From NCBI GenBank assembly GCA_038235385.1, contig JBBSTY010000026.1, positions 1 to 32,525 on the forward strand: 32,525 nt of DNA. The letters are read 5' to 3'. The number at the start of each line of letters is the position of its first letter. The first letter of the stretch is position 1. Source of the stretch: JBBSTY01 sp038235385. GTDB lineage: Bacteria > Actinomycetota > Acidimicrobiia > Acidimicrobiales > Acidimicrobilacustridaceae. Under the pieces are notes generated by a model. It was not told where the DNA came from. It saw only the letters and a program-made list of their open reading frames with translations, and did not search any database. A program made the translations under genes and the position numbers. Below are positions 30,337 through 32,525 of the stretch, piece by piece.

Positions 30337-30588
30337 ATGGAACGCCCGGTCAAGTTCGAGCACAACCGTTGGGTGGGTGACCGCCACACGCAGGTGGTGT
30401 ACGACGTCGACAACCTCGAGGACGCGTCGATCATCGACGCGCTCATGGCGACCAAGGACCTCCCCGACATCCACGGGGTCCCTTACACGTGCTTCGGACC
30501 CGACACCCTCGCCGAGGCTCGCAACCGCGGGTACAAGCCCTACAAGGGCAACGGCAGCGGGAACCCCGACGTCGACCCGCTCGCCTAG
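30337..30588 (+). CDS. 83-aa protein, unknown
   Basis: A small soluble protein (VKFEHNRWVGDRHTQVVYDV, DASIIDALMATKDLPDIHGV, YTCFGPDTLAEARNRGYKPY) that I do not recognise. It has a mixed alpha/beta look and one Cys. AGGAG precedes the ATG at 30337 by 10 bases, and codon composition matches its neighbours, so it is likely real. The hydrolase gene begins 15 bases after its stop. Confidence 0.75.
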   Translation: MERPVKFEHNRWVGDRHTQVVYDVDNLEDASIIDALMATKDLPDIHGVPYTCFGPDTLAEARNRGYKPYKGNGSGNPDVDPLA

Positions 30589-30603
30589 GTCCCGGCCGGC
30601 ACC

Positions 30604-31395
30604 GTGGAGAAGCTGTTCTCATCCGGCGGGGTCGAGCTCGCCGGCCACCTGGCCCGGCCCCGCAACGCGCCGGGCCACTGGGCGCCGGGACTCGTCATCT
30701 GCCACGGCTTCCCGCTCGGCCCGGGCACCGCACCGCTCTCGGCGCGGTCGTTCCCGGAGCTGGCCGACCGCATCGCCGCCGAGCTCGGGTGGTACGTGCT
30801 GGTGTTCACCTTTCGCGGGTGCGGGGAGTCGGAAGGGGACTTCTCGTTCCACGGCTGGCTCGACGATCTGCTCGCCGCCGTGGCGTTCGTGCGCGAGCAG
30901 CCCGATGTCGTCGATGTCTGGGTCGGGGGGTTCGGGACCGGTGGAGCGTTGGCCATCAGCGCGGCGTCGCACGATCCGCAGATCCGGGGCGTCGCGTCGT
31001 TGTCGTCGCCGGCGGACTTCGACGACTGGGCCAACCACCCCCGACGCCTGCTGCTCCATGCCCGCGAGGTCGGCGTGATCCGCGATCCGTCGTTCCCGCC
31101 CGTGTTCGACACCTGGGCCCGCGAGGCACGGTCGGTCCGAGCGGTCAACGACGTCACCCGGGTGTCGGACCGTCCGCTCCTCGTCATGCACGGCTCCGAC
31201 GACGACGCCGTGCCGGTGTTCGATGCGCGGGTGATCGCCGACGCGCACGGCGATGCCGACCTGCGCATCATCGACGGCGCCGCACACCAGCTCCGTCACG
31301 ACCCGCGGGCCGTGGCCGTCCTGCTCGGCTGGCTCGATCGTCAGCGCGGCCAGGCGCTGGCCACACGCACCGTCGCCACCGACGCGCCGACCTGA
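30604..31395 (+). CDS. alpha/beta hydrolase lacking the nucleophile Ser
   Basis: A 263-aa alpha/beta-hydrolase fold protein: VICHGFPLGPGT (oxyanion region), VFTFRGCGESEGDFS, the nucleophile elbow region VGGFGTGGALA, LLVMHGSDDDAVPV with the acid and IIDGAAHQLRHDP with the His. At the elbow, where G-x-S-x-G is expected, residue 111 is Gly (GFGTG), so the usual nucleophile is missing while Asp and His remain. It may be a pseudoenzyme or use another chemistry. The GTG at 30604 follows the 83-aa gene by 15 bases. It converges with the HhH-GPD gene, leaving 3 bases between stops. Confidence 0.88.
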   Translation: MEKLFSSGGVELAGHLARPRNAPGHWAPGLVICHGFPLGPGTAPLSARSFPELADRIAAELGWYVLVFTFRGCGESEGDFSFHGWLDDLLAAVAFVREQPDVVDVWVGGFGTGGALAISAASHDPQIRGVASLSSPADFDDWANHPRRLLLHAREVGVIRDPSFPPVFDTWAREARSVRAVNDVTRVSDRPLLVMHGSDDDAVPVFDARVIADAHGDADLRIIDGAAHQLRHDPRAVAVLLGWLDRQRGQALATRTVATDAPT

Positions 31396-31398
31396 CGG

Positions 31399-32001
31399 CT
31401 AGTCCGTCTTGGCCTGGCCAGCGGCGCGCTTGGCCTTCTTGAACTCGCGCACGCGAGCGAGGCCCTCGGCCGAGTCGATGTCGGCGACCGAGCGGGGTAC
31501 GTCGTCGGAGAAGGGCTCGGCCGCTTCCTCCCACCCCTTGGCCGCCAGGCCGAGCCGCTTCGCGAGGATGGCCATGAAGATGCGGGACTTCTCGTCGCCG
31601 TAGCCCGGCAGCTCGCGGAGCCGGCGGTAGAGCTCGGCGCCATCCGGCAAGGGCTTCCAGATCGCCTCGGCGTCGCCGTCGTAGTGCTCGACGATGAACT
31701 GGCACAGGGCGTGGGTGCGTGTGGCCATGGACCCGGGGTAGCGGTGCAGCGCCGGCTTGGAGCGGAACACGTCGTTGACCTCGTCCTCGCTCATGGCCGC
31801 GATCGTGGCGGCGTCGAGCGAACCGCCGAGCCGCTCGCGCAGCGTCCACGGACCCAGGAACGCCCACTCCATCGGGACCTGCTGGTCGAGCAGCATGCCG
31901 ATCAGGAGCGCGAGGGGATCGCTGACGAGGAACGAGTTGGCGTCGTCGTTGTTGGTGACCGGGATGACGGGGGTAGGGGCACGGGAGCTCTTGGTGGCCA
32001 T
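31399..32001 (-). CDS. HhH-GPD-type base-excision repair protein
   Basis: A 200-aa protein of the actinobacterial HhH-GPD family: FLVSDPLALLIGMLLDQQVP at the N-terminus, a helical core (LGGSLDAATIAAMSEDEVND), and the helix-hairpin-helix LPGYGDEKSRIFMAILAKRLG near residues 130-150. It is shorter than AlkA or Nth, has no Fe-S Cys cluster, and probably excises damaged bases or only binds DNA. The C-terminus is Lys-rich (EFKKAKRAAGQAKTD). The ATG at 32001 is chosen; upstream residues in the same frame are low-complexity. Confidence 0.85.
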   Translation of the reverse strand: MATKSSRAPTPVIPVTNNDDANSFLVSDPLALLIGMLLDQQVPMEWAFLGPWTLRERLGGSLDAATIAAMSEDEVNDVFRSKPALHRYPGSMATRTHALCQFIVEHYDGDAEAIWKPLPDGAELYRRLRELPGYGDEKSRIFMAILAKRLGLAAKGWEEAAEPFSDDVPRSVADIDSAEGLARVREFKKAKRAAGQAKTD

Positions 32002-32044
32002 GTGGACAGGATACGGCGGCGATCCCACCGCAGAAGGAGGCGCC

Positions 32045-32146
32045 GTGCCACGCGCTCGCGATGGCAAGCCCGTAGCCGACCCCGTCTCCGACCGGTCTGA
32101 TGGCCGAAGGACACCGCCGAGCTTGGTGCCGATACCCGTTGAGTGA
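32045..32146 (+). CDS. possible 33-aa peptide
   Basis: A GTG at 32045 follows AAGGAGG at 32034-32040 by four bases and opens a frame of 33 residues (PRARDGKPVADPVSDRSDGR, then TPPSLVPIPVE). The ribosome site is strong but rather close, and no family is recognised. It may be chance in the gap between the HhH-GPD gene and the secreted protein; the rest of this gap (32147-32295) shows nothing. Confidence 0.25.
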   Translation: MPRARDGKPVADPVSDRSDGRRTPPSLVPIPVE

Positions 32147-32295
32147 GTTCGGACTGGCGACATGCCCGCCGCTGGCGCAGGAACCCGATGCGTTCACGTC
32201 AGGACGGGGGCGCCCAGAACCGCCTCCGGCTCATGAGTTGCGGACGCAGCACGTAATGATGATGATGGCGAGGATCTCGAGGGGGTGACGGGCGG

Positions 32296-32525
32296 ATGAG
32301 CATCCGCGTTGTTGGGTTCGGCCCGAAGCGGACATGGCAGCGGAACGTCTCGCGTGTCGCGATCGCGCTGGTGTCGGCGTTGGTGTTGGTGCTCGCGCCG
32401 GCGGCGTCGGGCCACGACCTCGATGGTGGCGCCGGCGCGGTGGCTGCGGTGGCTGACGGTTCGGTGCCGGGGTCGTCGCCTGGTCCGGGCTCGGCTCCCG
32501 TCGGTGTGCCCGACGCGGAACAGTC
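32296..32525 (+). CDS. secreted protein, N-terminal part (runs off the window)
   Basis: An ATG at 32296 opens a frame that continues to the window edge (76 full codons). Residues 1-40 form a signal peptide: basic KRTWQRNVSR, hydrophobic VAIALVSALVLVLAPAA and a likely cleavage near ASG-H. What follows is low-complexity Gly/Ala/Ser/Pro (VPGSSPGPGSAPVG), typical of the linker of a large secreted protein. A purine run (GAGGGGG at 32278-32284) lies at ribosome-binding distance. Function is not visible. Confidence 0.7.
   Translation, partial: MSIRVVGFGPKRTWQRNVSRVAIALVSALVLVLAPAASGHDLDGGAGAVAAVADGSVPGSSPGPGSAPVGVPDAEQ

Overview
The window is about 32.5 kb of very GC-rich DNA with strong G/C preference at third codon positions, many GTG starts and TANNNT -10 boxes sitting directly in front of start codons. 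These traits, together with an F420-type (DDN) oxidoreductase, a DUF222/13E12-type HNH gene with a CGAAC-N4-GTTCG LexA box, a FadE-type acyl-CoA dehydrogenase and an actinobacterial HhH-GPD family, point to an actinobacterium. An Acidimicrobiia-like lineage is my best guess, but it is inference, because no rRNA or tRNA gene is present.

Layout. 1-2.8 kb: start of an alpha/beta hydrolase (-), then an MBL hydrolase, flavin reductase and gamma-class carbonic anhydrase (+), facing a DUF2752 membrane protein (-). 3.0-6.6 kb: a two-gene heterodimeric ABC exporter in which one subunit has lost the catalytic Glu and the other has an altered signature motif. 6.6-13.7 kb: an accessory block on the - strand: DUF222-HNH gene with an SOS box over its leaderless start, a NERD protein coupled to an unrecognised 133-aa protein, a large PLD-helicase-DUF3427 protein and a broken PUA/EVE-like fragment. 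This block looks most like a DNA-defence or DNA-processing island. 13.8-18.5 kb: a membrane-anchored coiled-coil protein with six 11-residue repeats, a 1000-aa secreted membrane-anchored lipase-like protein (-), and a Phd/YefM-PIN toxin-antitoxin pair with a palindromic operator.

18.5-23.9 kb: a VWA protein (-) and a Nudix-winged-helix (NrtR-like) regulator (+) diverge from a shared control region full of GACT/AGTC half-sites. They are followed by a second coiled-coil protein, paralogous to the first but with a different repeat, then a DUF2786 protein, a DDN-like oxidoreductase, an FHA protein and a small Cys-containing protein. 23.9-26.6 kb: SufU, SufS and a 61-aa leader gene (-), divergent from a cysteine-free Rrf2 regulator with a palindrome between them. 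26.6-29.4 kb: a TMEM175-like channel, an MBL hydrolase and an acyl-CoA dehydrogenase with an intrinsic terminator. 29.4-32.5 kb: a membrane-anchored protein; a short transcription unit whose Shine-Dalgarno region complements nearly the whole 16S 3' tail and precedes a 15-codon peptide and a hairpin; a small conserved-looking protein; an alpha/beta hydrolase lacking its nucleophile Ser; an HhH-GPD repair protein; and the start of a secreted protein.

The best candidates for something undescribed are the coiled-coil paralogue pair with exchanged repeats, the VWA/NrtR divergon, the mini-peptide unit with the extreme ribosome-binding site, and the NERD/133-aa/helicase cluster.
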